A stretch of 64,000 nucleotides of DNA. Source: Thermohalobaculum sp039821125 (GTDB taxonomy: Bacteria; Pseudomonadota; Alphaproteobacteria; Rhodobacterales; Rhodobacteraceae). The DNA is taken from positions 1-64,000 of the forward strand of contig JBCBOR010000008.1 in assembly GCA_039821125.1 (NCBI GenBank), read 5' to 3'. This document shows, one piece after another, positions 1 to 8,996 of this stretch. The notes beneath the pieces were generated by a model, which saw only the letters and a program-made list of their open reading frames with translations, was not told the origin of the DNA and ran no database searches. Made by a program: the position numbers and the translations under genes. How positions within the stretch are numbered: position 1 is the stretch's first letter; every line of letters begins with the position of its first letter.

Positions 1-81
1 ACGCAGATAGTCGCCATAGGACATGTCATCGGCAAAATCCGTCTGCGCACCGTCCGTGGTTGGGTCATACGGATCGCTCAT
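1..81 (-). CDS. kynA: Tryptophan 2,3-dioxygenase, N-terminal fragment
   Basis: Only the first 27 codons lie in the window; the gene runs off the left edge. The visible peptide contains TDFADDMSYGDYLR, which resembles the start of bacterial tryptophan 2,3-dioxygenase, the heme enzyme that opens the indole ring to N-formylkynurenine. The ATG at 81-79 overlaps the TGA of kynU at 80-78, so the two genes are probably translationally coupled. The assignment rests on a short segment plus the strong context of an adjoining kynureninase gene. Confidence 0.75.
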   Translation of the reverse strand, partial: MSDPYDPTTDGAQTDFADDMSYGDYLR

Positions 82-1274
82 GTGACTTTGGCCCTGGTGA
101 GAAAGTCCGGGCGATCCCAGCGGCGCTCGGCAAGGATTGTCGAGAGATGCTGTGCGGCAGCGCGCACCTCGTCATCCGTATTGTAGAGCGGGGCAAATCC
201 AAAGCGGATCAGATCGGGAGCGCGAAAGTCACCGATCACACCCTCGGCGATCAGCGCCTGCATCACGGCGTAGCCGTTTTCGCAGTGAAAGGAGACCTGG
301 CTGCCACGCCGGTCGCCCTCCCGAGGGCTGGCGAGACGCAAAGACTGGCCCGCACAGAGATCTTCGACTTCGGCAATGAACAGATCGGTCAGCGCGATCG
401 AGCGCGCCCGGATCGCTGTCATCTCGACATTGTCCCAGAGATCGAGCGCGGTATCGAGCCCGATCATCGAGAGAACCGGCGGCGTGCCGACGCGCATCCG
501 GTCCGCGCCGTCCGCCGGGCGATAATCGAGGTCGAAGGCAAAAGGCGCTTCGTGCCCCATCCACCCACTCAGAAGGGGCTGGACCCTGTCTGCATGGTCG
601 GGCCGAACGTAGAGAAATGCCGGGGCGCCCGGGCCACCGTTGAGGTACTTGTACCCACACCCTACCGCAAAATCCGCGCCAGCGCCCGCCAGATCCACCG
701 GTAGAGCGCCTGCGGAATGGGCGAGGTCCCACAGCGTCAGCGCCCCTGCCGCATGCGCTGCCGCCGTCAACGCGGGCATGTCGTGGCGGCGCCCGGTCCG
801 ATAATCGACCTCGGTCAGCATCAGGACGGCAACCGTCTCGTCGATTGCATCGTGCACCTCGTCTGGCGCAACAATGCGCAACTCGTGCCCATGACCAAGC
901 CCTGCCAGCAAGCCCTGCGCAACGTAGAGATCGGTGGGGAAGTTTCCGCTATCGGACAGCACAACCCGTCGGTCTGCCTGCAAGCTCAGCGCCGCTGAAA
1001 GGACCTTGAAGAGGTTCACAGATGTAGAATCGCACACCATGACCGTGCCCGGAGCCGCGCCGATCAGCCGGGCGATCCGGTCGCCAACACGCATCGGGAG
1101 GTCGATCCAGCCCGCGTCGTTCCATCCGCGGATCAGCAATCCACCCCATTCGTGCGCAACGGCCTCGGCCATTCGGGCTTTCACCGCGTGCGGGAGCGGC
1201 CCGAGAGAGTTGCCGTCGAGATAGATCACACCCTCGGGCAGGTCGAACAGGTCACGGCGTGGCAGATTGGTCAT
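78..1274 (-). CDS. kynU: Kynureninase
   Basis: PLP-dependent hydrolase that cleaves kynurenine to anthranilate and alanine in tryptophan catabolism. The 398-residue product has the usual length and fold type I landmarks: the N-terminal LDGNSLGPLP segment, the PLP-binding WDLAHSAGA stretch (Asp near 183) and the Schiff-base lysine in GCGYKYLNGGPG (Lys about 209). Translation starts at an ATG at 1274. The stop overlaps the start of kynA, so kynU is the upstream gene of a kynU-kynA operon. No frameshift or missing key residue is seen. Confidence 0.95.
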   Translation of the reverse strand: MTNLPRRDLFDLPEGVIYLDGNSLGPLPHAVKARMAEAVAHEWGGLLIRGWNDAGWIDLPMRVGDRIARLIGAAPGTVMVCDSTSVNLFKVLSAALSLQADRRVVLSDSGNFPTDLYVAQGLLAGLGHGHELRIVAPDEVHDAIDETVAVLMLTEVDYRTGRRHDMPALTAAAHAAGALTLWDLAHSAGALPVDLAGAGADFAVGCGYKYLNGGPGAPAFLYVRPDHADRVQPLLSGWMGHEAPFAFDLDYRPADGADRMRVGTPPVLSMIGLDTALDLWDNVEMTAIRARSIALTDLFIAEVEDLCAGQSLRLASPREGDRRGSQVSFHCENGYAVMQALIAEGVIGDFRAPDLIRFGFAPLYNTDDEVRAAAQHLSTILAERRWDRPDFLTRAKVT

Positions 1275-1337
1275 GGTGCCTCGTTTGCTGCGGTGACGTG
1301 ACTGTGCCGTCCAGTGAAGGCGATGTCACGGCTCCCG

Positions 1338-2141
1338 TCATTCACCTTTGGCGAGCCCTTCCAGAAACCGGATCGTATCGGCCCCGGCCCCGTACAGGCG
1401 GAGATCGTTGTGATCCCCACCGGGATAGACGATCATCTGCTTCGGCTCTGGTGCGGCATCGAACAGCTTGCGGCCATGCGCAAGGGGGATGACGCGATCC
1501 GCATCGCCGTGCAGGATCAGCAAAGGCGCATCGACAGCGCCGATGGCGCGGAACGACTCCCATCGCTCGTCTGGCAACAGCAAGCACACCGGGACGATCG
1601 GATAATGATACTGCGCCGTCTCGCAAAGCCGCGCGAACGGCGTCTCGAGCACCAAGGCGGCGGCCTCGCGTTCCGCTGCAACCTGCACTGCAAGCGCGGC
1701 ACCTAGGCTTGTGCCATAGATCACCGGCGGCATGTCAGGGAACTGCGCGTCATAGACCGCCAGCGCATCCGAGATCAGCGCTTTCTGGGAGGGCTTGCCC
1801 GCCGCACCGCCTGAACCGCGATAGTTCATCGCGACGATGCCGAACCCGTGCAGTGCAAATTCCTCGAGACGCGGGGCAACCGAGGGCAGCGATCCTGCAT
1901 TGCCGCCGAAGTATAGAATGGTCGGGCGTCCCTGCCGTGGCGAGACCACCCAAGCGATGATGGGCACGCCGTCAGGCGCGGCAACAGTTTCGGCCACGGC
2001 GCCCGGCACGCCCGCAACCTGATCGGCACGCGGCCAGTCCCTGAATGGATAGATCAGGCTATGGCGAAAGAGGAAGAGCGCCACGACAGCGGCGCCCCAG
2101 CACAGGAAGACAATCGTAGCGGTCCATATCAGTGTGCGCAC
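1338..2141 (-). CDS. Alpha/beta hydrolase, membrane-anchored (BEM46/ABHD13-like)
   Basis: 267-residue alpha/beta hydrolase with one N-terminal transmembrane helix (about residues 5-27) that probably anchors it in the inner membrane. The nucleophile elbow is YGTSLG (Ser about 145), the acid lies in HGDADRVIP (about 213-215) and the catalytic His in GGDHNDL (about 244), so the triad is intact. The family includes esterases and thioesterases with poorly known substrates. It lies 63 bp upstream of kynU on the same strand and could be co-transcribed with it, which is inference. Confidence 0.85.
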   Translation of the reverse strand: MRTLIWTATIVFLCWGAAVVALFLFRHSLIYPFRDWPRADQVAGVPGAVAETVAAPDGVPIIAWVVSPRQGRPTILYFGGNAGSLPSVAPRLEEFALHGFGIVAMNYRGSGGAAGKPSQKALISDALAVYDAQFPDMPPVIYGTSLGAALAVQVAAEREAAALVLETPFARLCETAQYHYPIVPVCLLLPDERWESFRAIGAVDAPLLILHGDADRVIPLAHGRKLFDAAPEPKQMIVYPGGDHNDLRLYGAGADTIRFLEGLAKGE

Positions 2142-2172
2142 TGACCAGGACCCCTGCCGATGGCCGTCCAGA

Positions 2173-2313
2173 TCAGGTCTGGGTAATCGCCAGGAAAATC
2201 AGCGCGACGGCAACGATTGCAAGAACCCAGACGGTCCACTGCATCATGCCGGCAAACATGCGTTCCTGTTCGGTCGTGTCCATCGAGCCGTGCTCGTGCT
2301 TTTGCTCGCCCAT
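2173..2313 (-). CDS. aa3-type cytochrome c oxidase subunit IV-like small membrane protein
   Basis: 46-residue protein with a charged N-terminus (MGEQKHEHGSMDTTEQERMF) followed by one transmembrane helix (about residues 25-44). The motif of an acidic segment, then TFxGMMxWTVWVxAIVAVALIFLA, is typical of the tiny alphaproteobacterial subunit IV of aa3 oxidases, a single helix packed against the oxidase core. In this clade it is commonly encoded away from the main cox genes, as here. The neighbours give no further hint. Confidence 0.75.
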   Translation of the reverse strand: MGEQKHEHGSMDTTEQERMFAGMMQWTVWVLAIVAVALIFLAITQT

Positions 2314-2411
2314 ATCATCCCCTCACGGATTTTGACGTTTCAGAACAGATACACCGGTCGGGTTAACACGCGCAATCACTGGCAACGGGGCGTGTTGCCG
2401 CAAGTCCTCGA

Positions 2412-3293
2412 TCACAGCGTCGGCGCGCGCCACCCAACCATTCCGTTCGCGGCCTCGGGCGCAGGGGCTGACATCGGCACGAAGAAATCCGGTTGCAGCT
2501 TGGCACCCGGTGTGACCTCGTATTTCGCAAAGTCAGTCTCTCCCTCGGCGGCCAGCACCAGATCGTCGAGACAGAACCAGCCGGAGAAGTCCGTGCCCTT
2601 GCTGAGGATCGCCAGTGCCGCATCGCCCATAACCTCGGGCGTGCGCGATTTCGAGGCCATCGCCTCGCCGCCCAGCAGGTTGCGTACCGCCGCCGTGTCG
2701 ATGGTCGTGCGCGGCCAGAGGCAGTTGACCGAGATCTTGCCCTCGAACTCCGCCGCCCAGCCGACGGACAGCACGCTCATGCCATACTTCGCCAACGAAT
2801 AGGCCGCGTGATTGGCGAACCATTGCGGCGAGAAATCGAGTGGCGGCGACAGGGTCAGGACGTGGGCATGATCCGATTTCAGCAGATGCGGCAGGCAGGT
2901 CCGTGTCACAAGGAACGTTCCGCGCGAGTTGATCCCGGTCATCAGGTCATAGCGCTTCAACTCGGTCGCCGCTGTGTTGGTGAGCTGGATGGCCGAGGCG
3001 TTGTTGACGACGATATCGATCCCGCCAAAGGTCTCGACGGTTTTGTCCACGGCCTGCTGCACTGTTGCCTCGTCGCGGATATCGCACAGCAACGGCAGGG
3101 CGCGGCCACCGGCCTCCTCGATCTCGGCTGCTGCGGTGTGGATGGTGCCGGGCAGCTTCGGATGCGGCTCGGCGGTCTTGGCGGCAATGGCAACGTTCGC
3201 GCCTTCGGCCGCTGCGGCCTTGGCGATGGCGAGGCCAATGCCCCGGCTGCCGCCAGACATGAAAAGAGTGCGTCCCGATAGACGTCCGCTCAT
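2412..3293 (-). CDS. Short-chain dehydrogenase/reductase, HSDL2-like
   Basis: 293-residue SDR oxidoreductase. The cofactor motif is GGSRGIG (about 14-20), followed by NNAS (about 97-100), the catalytic Ser in LTLSPP (about 149) and YSLAK (Tyr 165, Lys 169). The catalytic site in LSPP and the NCLWPRTTIDTAAV segment resemble the hydroxysteroid dehydrogenase-like 2 branch found with fatty-acid genes. It is the last gene of the leftward operon starting with the acyl-CoA dehydrogenase; its ATG overlaps the stop of the isomerase gene by 4 bases. The substrate is unknown but is probably an acyl-chain or alicyclic intermediate. Confidence 0.88.
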   Translation of the reverse strand: MSGRLSGRTLFMSGGSRGIGLAIAKAAAAEGANVAIAAKTAEPHPKLPGTIHTAAAEIEEAGGRALPLLCDIRDEATVQQAVDKTVETFGGIDIVVNNASAIQLTNTAATELKRYDLMTGINSRGTFLVTRTCLPHLLKSDHAHVLTLSPPLDFSPQWFANHAAYSLAKYGMSVLSVGWAAEFEGKISVNCLWPRTTIDTAAVRNLLGGEAMASKSRTPEVMGDAALAILSKGTDFSGWFCLDDLVLAAEGETDFAKYEVTPGAKLQPDFFVPMSAPAPEAANGMVGWRAPTL

Positions 3294-3916
3294 TCTTGAT
3301 CTCCTTGGTTGGACTGTGTGGCCGCCCAGTCAATGGCGGCGTCTTGTCGGTCATATCCCCAGAACATCTCGGTCCCTGCAAAGTAGGTTGGCGCTCCGAA
3401 GATACCGCGATCGCGGGCTTCCTCGGTGTGGGCGCGCAGATCGCTCGGGCCTGCAAGGATCTCCTGCAGCCGTACTGCCATCACATCGGGATGACGCCCG
3501 ATTGTGGCATAGAGCGCTCGTTCAAGGGTCGCGTCGTGCGCAATGTCATACCCATCGGCGAATTGAACGTGAAACACGGCGCGAATGAAATCCTCGCCCC
3601 AATCCTCCTGCAAGCCTGCCAAGGCGACCTTCGCGGCATCGACAGATCGCTGCGGGAACCCCGGGGGGCGCTGGAACGGCAGCCCCGCAGAATCGCACAC
3701 CCGTTCGAGATCGCGCCACATATAGCGGCCCTTGGCCGGTTGCAGATTGAAGGGGCTGTCGGTCCAGCCGAGATCGCCGAAGATCGGGCCGAGCAGAAAC
3801 GGGCGCCAGATAACCTCGACCCCGCGAGCCTCGGCGGCCTGCCGTAACGTCATCGCTGCGGGATAGGAGTAGGTGGAGGCGAAATCGAACCAGAATTCGA
3901 CCGCCCGGCTGCTCAC
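3290..3916 (-). CDS. 2-hydroxychromene-2-carboxylate isomerase family (DsbA/kappa-GST fold)
   Basis: 208-residue thioredoxin-fold protein of the DsbA-like kappa GST group. The N-terminal FWFDFASTYSYPAAM segment corresponds to the active-site turn, with Ser in place of Cys, as in 2-hydroxychromene-2-carboxylate isomerases of polyaromatic degradation; GIFGAPTYFAG and EMFWGYDR are the typical C-terminal motifs. Many family members act on other substrates, so the name is a family label. It overlaps both operon neighbours by 4 bases. Confidence 0.88.
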   Translation of the reverse strand: MSSRAVEFWFDFASTYSYPAAMTLRQAAEARGVEVIWRPFLLGPIFGDLGWTDSPFNLQPAKGRYMWRDLERVCDSAGLPFQRPPGFPQRSVDAAKVALAGLQEDWGEDFIRAVFHVQFADGYDIAHDATLERALYATIGRHPDVMAVRLQEILAGPSDLRAHTEEARDRGIFGAPTYFAGTEMFWGYDRQDAAIDWAATQSNQGDQE

Positions 3917-4413
3917 CCCGTCTGATCCTCGGGAGGCATCGCGTCTTGGCGGGCCGTGTCCTGCTCTTCCAACTCACGGCGCATCTGGAACCCGATACGT
4001 GTCGGCTTCTCGGTCAGTTTGGGCGCCGCTTTCAGCATCACGTTGAGTTGGCTGACATGTTGAACAAGCTGTGTCCGCGCCCCGCCCTGGTCGACACCGT
4101 AAAACGTGATCACATCGGGCGCAAAGAACCCCATGCCCTGGATGTGCAGCATCCCGGCCTCGGATCCGGCGAAGCCCATGCCGACCTCCTGCTCGGCATC
4201 GAGCCCTTCCTCGAATTTCTGGATATAGAGGATCAGCCGCTCATAGGCCCATTGTGCCGGGCTCTTGTCCTCCTGCGGCGTTGCGGCCATCACCGCCGGC
4301 AAGGGCTGACGTTCCGCACAATCGCCCGCGTCGCAATCCGTCCGGATCACACCGGCCTGCGGAAACACCGGTTCCGTCCGCAGTTTGGCGCCGATCTTGT
4401 ACTCCGTGCTCAT
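3913..4413 (-). CDS. DUF6173-type conserved protein
   Basis: 166-residue soluble protein of unknown function. The core KSPAQWAYERLILYIQKFEE ... VGMGFAGSEAG, followed by FFAPDVITFYGVDQGG and QLVQHVSQLNVML, matches what I recall of the DUF6173 family, which is largely restricted to Rhodobacteraceae and relatives. No catalytic motif, signal peptide or membrane segment is seen. The stop overlaps the isomerase start by 4 bases, and 12 bp separate its start from the MBL hydrolase stop, so it belongs to the same operon. Confidence 0.75.
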   Translation of the reverse strand: MSTEYKIGAKLRTEPVFPQAGVIRTDCDAGDCAERQPLPAVMAATPQEDKSPAQWAYERLILYIQKFEEGLDAEQEVGMGFAGSEAGMLHIQGMGFFAPDVITFYGVDQGGARTQLVQHVSQLNVMLKAAPKLTEKPTRIGFQMRRELEEQDTARQDAMPPEDQTG

Positions 4414-4425
4414 GCCGACCTCCGC

Positions 4426-5469
4426 TCACTCCGCCCGTTCATAAACCCACGCGCCATCGACCAACGTGCGTGTGACGCGCCCCGCCTGGTGCAGGTAGTT
4501 CATGTGCGCCACGGATTCGGCCAGTGCAAGACCGTACTGGGTCCCGCCAATCTCGCGCTTGAAGACGGGGGTGAACACCTGCGCCGCGGTTTTCGGCCCA
4601 TCCGCCAGCGCCGCCATGATCCGGTCCAGCGCGTGGACATGGTTGTCGATCAACTGGGTCAGGCGGAACGACGCGCCGTGGAAGGGCAGCTTGTGCCCCG
4701 GCAGGATCAGTGCATCGCTTGTACCTGCGAGGTTGCGGAACCGCTCGCAGCTTTCCAGCCAATCGGCAAGCGGGTTCGCCTCCGGCTCCAGCGCCCAGAC
4801 CCCGATATTGGACGAGATGCCGGGGATGATCTGATCACCTGCGAGCACGACATCCTCCGACCAGAACACCGCATGGCTGGGCGCGTGGCCATGGCCGAAA
4901 TGGACGTGCCAATCACGCCCGCCAAGGCGCATGGTGGTGCCCTCGCGGATATCGCGGAACCCGATGGGGATCGGCGCGACAACCTTCGAGAACTTCCACG
5001 CGGGCTCGCGCGCATAGGCCTGGACCCCCTCCTCCGGCTGGCCCGAACGTCGGCGGAACGTGACCTGCGCCGGGCTGGGGTTCTCCTGCACATCCAGCGT
5101 CATCATCCGGGCCATCATGTAGCCCAGACGGGTCGACCAGATCTCGACATCGAAGCGCTCGGCGAACCAGCCCAGCATGCCGATATGATCCGGGTGATGG
5201 TGGGTGATGACGATCCGCCCGACGGGTTTCGAGGCCAGAGGTCCTGCCAGCACCACCTCCCACGCTTCCCGTCCGGCGCCGGTGTTCATGCCGGTATCGA
5301 TCAGTGTCCAGTGATCGCCCTCGTCCAGCGCATAGCAGTTCACATGATCGAGCCGCATCGGCAGCGGTGCACGGATCCACAGGATCCCGTCTGCCACCTC
5401 GATCGCCTCACCGGGGGCGGGTGGTTCCTCCCACGGGAAGCGGAGCATTGCCTGTTGGGTGCCGTCCAT
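4426..5469 (-). CDS. MBL-fold metallo-hydrolase (glyoxalase II-like, with C-terminal extension)
   Basis: 347-residue metallo-beta-lactamase-fold hydrolase. The metal motif THHHPDH (about 89-95) is intact, with further ligands in HFGHGHAPSH and in GDQIIP, plus LILPGHKLPF. Such proteins hydrolyse thioesters or lactones and accompany acyl-CoA catabolic genes. I start it at the ATG at 5469 because homology begins there (MDGTQQAMLRFPWEE); a longer reading to 5676 adds residues that overlap the SH3 gene in another frame. The C-terminal helical part resembles the LACTB2-like extension. It lies in the middle of the leftward operon. Confidence 0.87.
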   Translation of the reverse strand: MDGTQQAMLRFPWEEPPAPGEAIEVADGILWIRAPLPMRLDHVNCYALDEGDHWTLIDTGMNTGAGREAWEVVLAGPLASKPVGRIVITHHHPDHIGMLGWFAERFDVEIWSTRLGYMMARMMTLDVQENPSPAQVTFRRRSGQPEEGVQAYAREPAWKFSKVVAPIPIGFRDIREGTTMRLGGRDWHVHFGHGHAPSHAVFWSEDVVLAGDQIIPGISSNIGVWALEPEANPLADWLESCERFRNLAGTSDALILPGHKLPFHGASFRLTQLIDNHVHALDRIMAALADGPKTAAQVFTPVFKREIGGTQYGLALAESVAHMNYLHQAGRVTRTLVDGAWVYERAE

Positions 5470-5477
5470 GTCTCTCC

Positions 5478-5831
5478 TCAGTGGCTCAGCGGCGCGAGGT
5501 TTCTCTGCGGCACCCAGCCGTTTTGGCCGTGGGCGTCGGTACACCACGCCCAGCCATGCGTGGCAATGCCAACCTCCAGCCGTGCGCCATCGGCGCAGGA
5601 CAGCTCGATCGCAGAGTAGTCGTAGCGCGCAACCGCCGATGCCCCGTCCCGCTGGATCAACGTGTCCGGAACCCAACCCGACCGCCCATCATCGGCGGAG
5701 GCCCAGACCCAGGTATGCCCGTCCCAAACCTCGACGCGCTCTGTCACGTGCAATGCCTGCCCCTGTCGCACTGCGATCGGGTCTGCATAGCTCGCGCGAT
5801 GGGGGGCGATCACCTGATGGGGTCCTCTCAT
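5478..5831 (-). CDS. SH3-domain protein, two SH3-like repeats
   Basis: 117-residue protein composed of two SH3-like modules. Each has an aromatic-rich pattern ending in a GWVP motif (SGWVPDTLI about residues 51-59 and NGWVPQRNL about 104-112). No signal peptide is evident, so it is probably cytoplasmic and involved in protein interaction or ligand binding. It sits between the acyl-CoA dehydrogenase and the MBL hydrolase with gaps of about 10 bp on each side, clearly in the same operon. Its role is unknown. Confidence 0.8.
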   Translation of the reverse strand: MRGPHQVIAPHRASYADPIAVRQGQALHVTERVEVWDGHTWVWASADDGRSGWVPDTLIQRDGASAVARYDYSAIELSCADGARLEVGIATHGWAWCTDAHGQNGWVPQRNLAPLSH

Positions 5832-5841
5832 GGCAGCGGGG

Positions 5842-7554
5842 CTATGCGCTCAGCTTCTCAGCACCCAGCGCGTATAGTGGCGCGGCCCCTGCCGTTGCGG
5901 CCTGCGCATGGGCGTGCATCTGCGGCAAGATCTGGTGGGCGTAGAATCGGGCGAGCGCCATCCGCTCCTCGGTCGGGTCGACCAGCGCGCCCTTGATCAG
6001 GTAATGCGCGCCCAGCGTCTGGCCCCAGGCCTTCAGGTAGGGCGAGGCCCCGGCGAACCGGTCGTTGATCTCGGGCGCGTTCAGCATCCAGCGGGTGGTG
6101 CCGGACAGCTTGGAATGGGCCGCGTTCAGCGCGCGGGCCATGTCATCTGCCGGACCCTCTGAGGCTGCGGCCGTCGCTGCGATCTCGGCCAACAGGCCTT
6201 CGGCTGCCGCTCCGCCATCGGACAGCTTGCGACCGACCAGATCCATCGCCTGAATGCCGTTGGTGCCCTCATAGATCAGCGTCACGCGCACATCGCGGGC
6301 GAATTGGGCGGCGCCCGTCTCCTCGACAAAGCCCATCCCGCCATGGACCTGCACGCCCATATTGGCAACCTCGAGGCCCGTTTCCGTCCCAAACGCCTTG
6401 GCAATCGGGGTCAGAAACGCGCCGCGTGCCTTGTGCACGCCCTCGGGGTCGTCCGCGTGCGCCATGTCCAGCGAGAACGCCGTGTCGTAGCAGATCCCGC
6501 GCGCAACCGCGGTCATCGCCTTCATGCTCATCAGCATCCGGCGCACATCGGCATGGCCGACGATGCTGTCCGAGCCATCCGCCGTGCGGCCCTGCTTGCG
6601 GTCCATTGCGTAGGCTATCGCTTTCTGGGTCGCGGCCTCGGCCACGCCAAGGCCTTCGACGCCGACACCCAGACGCGCGTTGTTCATCATCGTGAACATC
6701 GCCGCCATGCCGCCGTGCTCGGGTCCGACCATCCAGCCGGTGGCCTTGTCATATTCCATCACAGCGGTCGGCGAGCCGTGCAGACCCAGCTTGTGCTCCA
6801 GCGACACGGGCCGCAGGGAATTCGCCACCCCCGGCTCGCCATTCTCGTCCGGCAGGAACTTCGGCACGATGAAGAGGCTGATCCCTTTGGTCCCCGGCAC
6901 CCCATCTGGCAGGCGCGCCAGCACCAGATGGCAGATGTTCCGGTTCAGATCGTGATCACCCCACGAGATATAAATCTTCTGCCCAGTGATCGCATACGTC
7001 CCGTCGCCGTTCGGCTCGGCCTTCGAGGTCAACGCGCCCACGTCGCTGCCTGCCTGTGGCTCGGTCAGATTCATCGTACCGTTCCACTCGCCCGAGATCA
7101 GCTTGGGCAGATAGAGCGCCTTGATCTCGTCGGAGGCATGCGCCTCCAGCGCTTCGATCTGGCCTTGTGTCATCAGCGGATTGAGCGACAGGGACAGACA
7201 GGCGGACGCCATCATCTCGTTGATATAGGTCGTGAAACTCAGCGGCAGGCCCATGCCGCCAAACTCGGGCGAGGCCGAGATTCCGACCCAGCCACCCTCG
7301 GCGATGGCATGATACGCCTCCTTGAACCCAGGCGAGCAGCGGACCACGCCGTTCTCCAGCCGCGCAGGATGCAGATCACCGTTGCGGTTCACCGGCGCCA
7401 ACGCGCCCTCGGCCATCTTTGCCGCTTCCTCCAGGATCGCCGCGCGGGTGTCGGCGGTCGCCTCTTCGAAGCGGTCCGTCTCGGCCAGACGATCCTGGCC
7501 GACAATGGCCTGGGCGCAGAACATCATTTCCTCGATGGGGGCACGGTAGGTCAT
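5842..7554 (-). CDS. Acyl-CoA dehydrogenase, large (DmdC-like) subfamily
   Basis: 570-residue flavoenzyme that oxidises an acyl-CoA to the 2-enoyl-CoA. Landmarks include GWVGISASPEFGGMGLP in the N-terminal domain, the FAD-contact segment TEPQAGSDVGALTSKA, and VHGGMGFVEE with YEGTNGIQAMDLVGRK in the C-terminal domain. The length of about 570 and the extra C-terminal domain match the branch that includes 3-methylmercaptopropionyl-CoA dehydrogenase DmdC of roseobacters, but close paralogs serve fatty-acid oxidation. I start at the ATG at 7554 (MTYRAPIEEM); a longer reading to 7623 lacks family similarity. It is the first gene of the operon. Confidence 0.92.
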   Translation of the reverse strand: MTYRAPIEEMMFCAQAIVGQDRLAETDRFEEATADTRAAILEEAAKMAEGALAPVNRNGDLHPARLENGVVRCSPGFKEAYHAIAEGGWVGISASPEFGGMGLPLSFTTYINEMMASACLSLSLNPLMTQGQIEALEAHASDEIKALYLPKLISGEWNGTMNLTEPQAGSDVGALTSKAEPNGDGTYAITGQKIYISWGDHDLNRNICHLVLARLPDGVPGTKGISLFIVPKFLPDENGEPGVANSLRPVSLEHKLGLHGSPTAVMEYDKATGWMVGPEHGGMAAMFTMMNNARLGVGVEGLGVAEAATQKAIAYAMDRKQGRTADGSDSIVGHADVRRMLMSMKAMTAVARGICYDTAFSLDMAHADDPEGVHKARGAFLTPIAKAFGTETGLEVANMGVQVHGGMGFVEETGAAQFARDVRVTLIYEGTNGIQAMDLVGRKLSDGGAAAEGLLAEIAATAAASEGPADDMARALNAAHSKLSGTTRWMLNAPEINDRFAGASPYLKAWGQTLGAHYLIKGALVDPTEERMALARFYAHQILPQMHAHAQAATAGAAPLYALGAEKLSA

Positions 7555-7696
7555 GGCGATCTCCGAAGCGTTGCTTTTGGCGGCGGTCAGGGCGAAAGGT
7601 AGACGACCGCACCGGTTTGGCAAAGAACCTGACGTGCACGTAAACCTTATCGGAGCGCTGGATGCAAGCCCGACGCAGCGTCAAATCCACATCGTG

Positions 7697-8656
7697 ATGG
7701 ATGGCCGAGATCAGACCGAGCGCTTGTCTGCAGACAGGGCAGGCATCGCCCGGGCCGCGGATCTTTTGGCCGAGGGTGGGTTGGTCGCCTTCCCAACCGA
7801 GACGGTCTACGGCCTGGGCGGCGATGCAACGGGCGGTCTCTCGGTTGCGCGGATCTTCGAGGCGAAGGGGCGTCCATCGTTCAATCCGCTGATCGTCCAT
7901 GTGCCGGATCTGGCGACAGCCGAGACCCTGATCGATCTCGGCCCGCCTCTGCGACGATTGGCCGAGACGTTCTGGCCGGGGCCTCTGACCCTGGTCGCCC
8001 CGATCCGGGCGGAGGCAGAGATCGCCGATCTGGTCACAGCGGGGCTGCCAACACTGGCCGTTCGCGTTCCGCTGCATCCCGTCGCTCAGGCGCTGCTGAC
8101 AACCGTGGAACGTCCGATCGCGGCGCCCTCTGCAAATCCATCCGGCCGGATCAGCCCGACCACGGCTGATCACGTGCTGGACGGGCTTTCGGGCCGGATT
8201 GCCGCGGTGCTGGACGCCGGTCCCTGCGATGTGGGCCTTGAGTCGACCATCATCGGAGCTGGCGAAGACAGACCTGTGCTCCTGCGGCCTGGCGGACTGG
8301 CACTCGAGGAGATCGAAGCCGTCCTCGGCGCGGAACTAGCGGCGCGGGGGGCAGACATCACAGCGCCAGGGCAACTCTCCAGCCACTACGCACCGGGTGC
8401 AACACTCAGACTGAATGCTGCCGCGCCGGAAAGCGGAGAGGCCTGGCTTGGGTTTGGATCCGAACCCGTCTTGGGCACACCCTGTTTGGATTTGTCGCCA
8501 TCCCGCGATTTGACCGAGGCGGCGGCAAACCTGTTTGCCTATCTCCGCCGTCTTGATGATCAGTCGGCCCGCATTGCGGTCGCGCCGATCCCCGAAACAG
8601 GACTTGGCGCTGCCATCAACGATCGCCTGCACCGCGCGGCTGCGCCAAGATCCTAG
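7697..8656 (+). CDS. L-threonylcarbamoyladenylate synthase (Sua5/TsaC type)
   Basis: 319-residue enzyme that makes threonylcarbamoyl-AMP from threonine, bicarbonate and ATP, the first step of the t6A37 tRNA modification. The YrdC domain occupies the N-terminal two thirds (FPTETVYGLGGDA, KGRPSFNPLIVHV, SANPSGRISPTT) and a Sua5 C-terminal domain follows (PGQLSSHYAPGA). The ATG at 7697 is chosen because similarity begins there; a frame open from 7553 overlaps the promoter of the divergent acyl-CoA dehydrogenase. Confidence 0.92.
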   Translation: MDGRDQTERLSADRAGIARAADLLAEGGLVAFPTETVYGLGGDATGGLSVARIFEAKGRPSFNPLIVHVPDLATAETLIDLGPPLRRLAETFWPGPLTLVAPIRAEAEIADLVTAGLPTLAVRVPLHPVAQALLTTVERPIAAPSANPSGRISPTTADHVLDGLSGRIAAVLDAGPCDVGLESTIIGAGEDRPVLLRPGGLALEEIEAVLGAELAARGADITAPGQLSSHYAPGATLRLNAAAPESGEAWLGFGSEPVLGTPCLDLSPSRDLTEAAANLFAYLRRLDDQSARIAVAPIPETGLGAAINDRLHRAAAPRS

Positions 8657-8662
8657 AGGCGA

Positions 8663-8851
8663 TCAACCCGGCCCACCGCGCCGCGACTTCGCGAAGGCCG
8701 AGCCCGGACCGTAGAGCAGACGGTTCGCTCCCTGCTTCTGCTCGATCTTTCCAGAGGTGAAGGTTTTTCCGTCAGCAGCGGTCTGCGCAACGTTTCCGGC
8801 GCAGGCGCCTAGCACAGTCACAAGTGCCAAAGCGGCGAGTGCGGCTTTCAT
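8663..8851 (-). CDS. Small putative lipoprotein
   Basis: 62-residue protein with an N-terminal signal sequence (MKAALAALALVTVLGAC) ending in a lipobox-like LGAC, so Cys17 is the probable lipidation site. The remaining 45 residues are polar and rich in Gly, Lys and Arg without a known domain. The ATG at 8851 is taken as start; codons further upstream precede the signal peptide. The gene converges on the tsaC stop with 6 bp between them. Function unknown. Confidence 0.6.
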   Translation of the reverse strand: MKAALAALALVTVLGACAGNVAQTAADGKTFTSGKIEQKQGANRLLYGPGSAFAKSRRGGPG

Positions 8852-8996
8852 CGTCCTGTCCTTTCCCTTGCGTATCATAGCCGACACATGAGGTCGGCGA
8901 TGGCTGGACCAAGAGACGCTCGCATCTTCGCGAAGGGACGTGAACCGCCGTCATCGCCTCTCGACACGGCAGGCTTTGCTGCTAGGTTCGTCAGCC

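Noticed and set aside
3946..5619. 557-codon open frame on the plus strand
   Set aside because: Antisense to the DUF6173 and MBL genes; high GC removes stop codons. The translation is Arg/His/Pro-rich without domains.
6304..7602. 432-codon open frame on the plus strand
   Set aside because: Antisense shadow of the acyl-CoA dehydrogenase gene.
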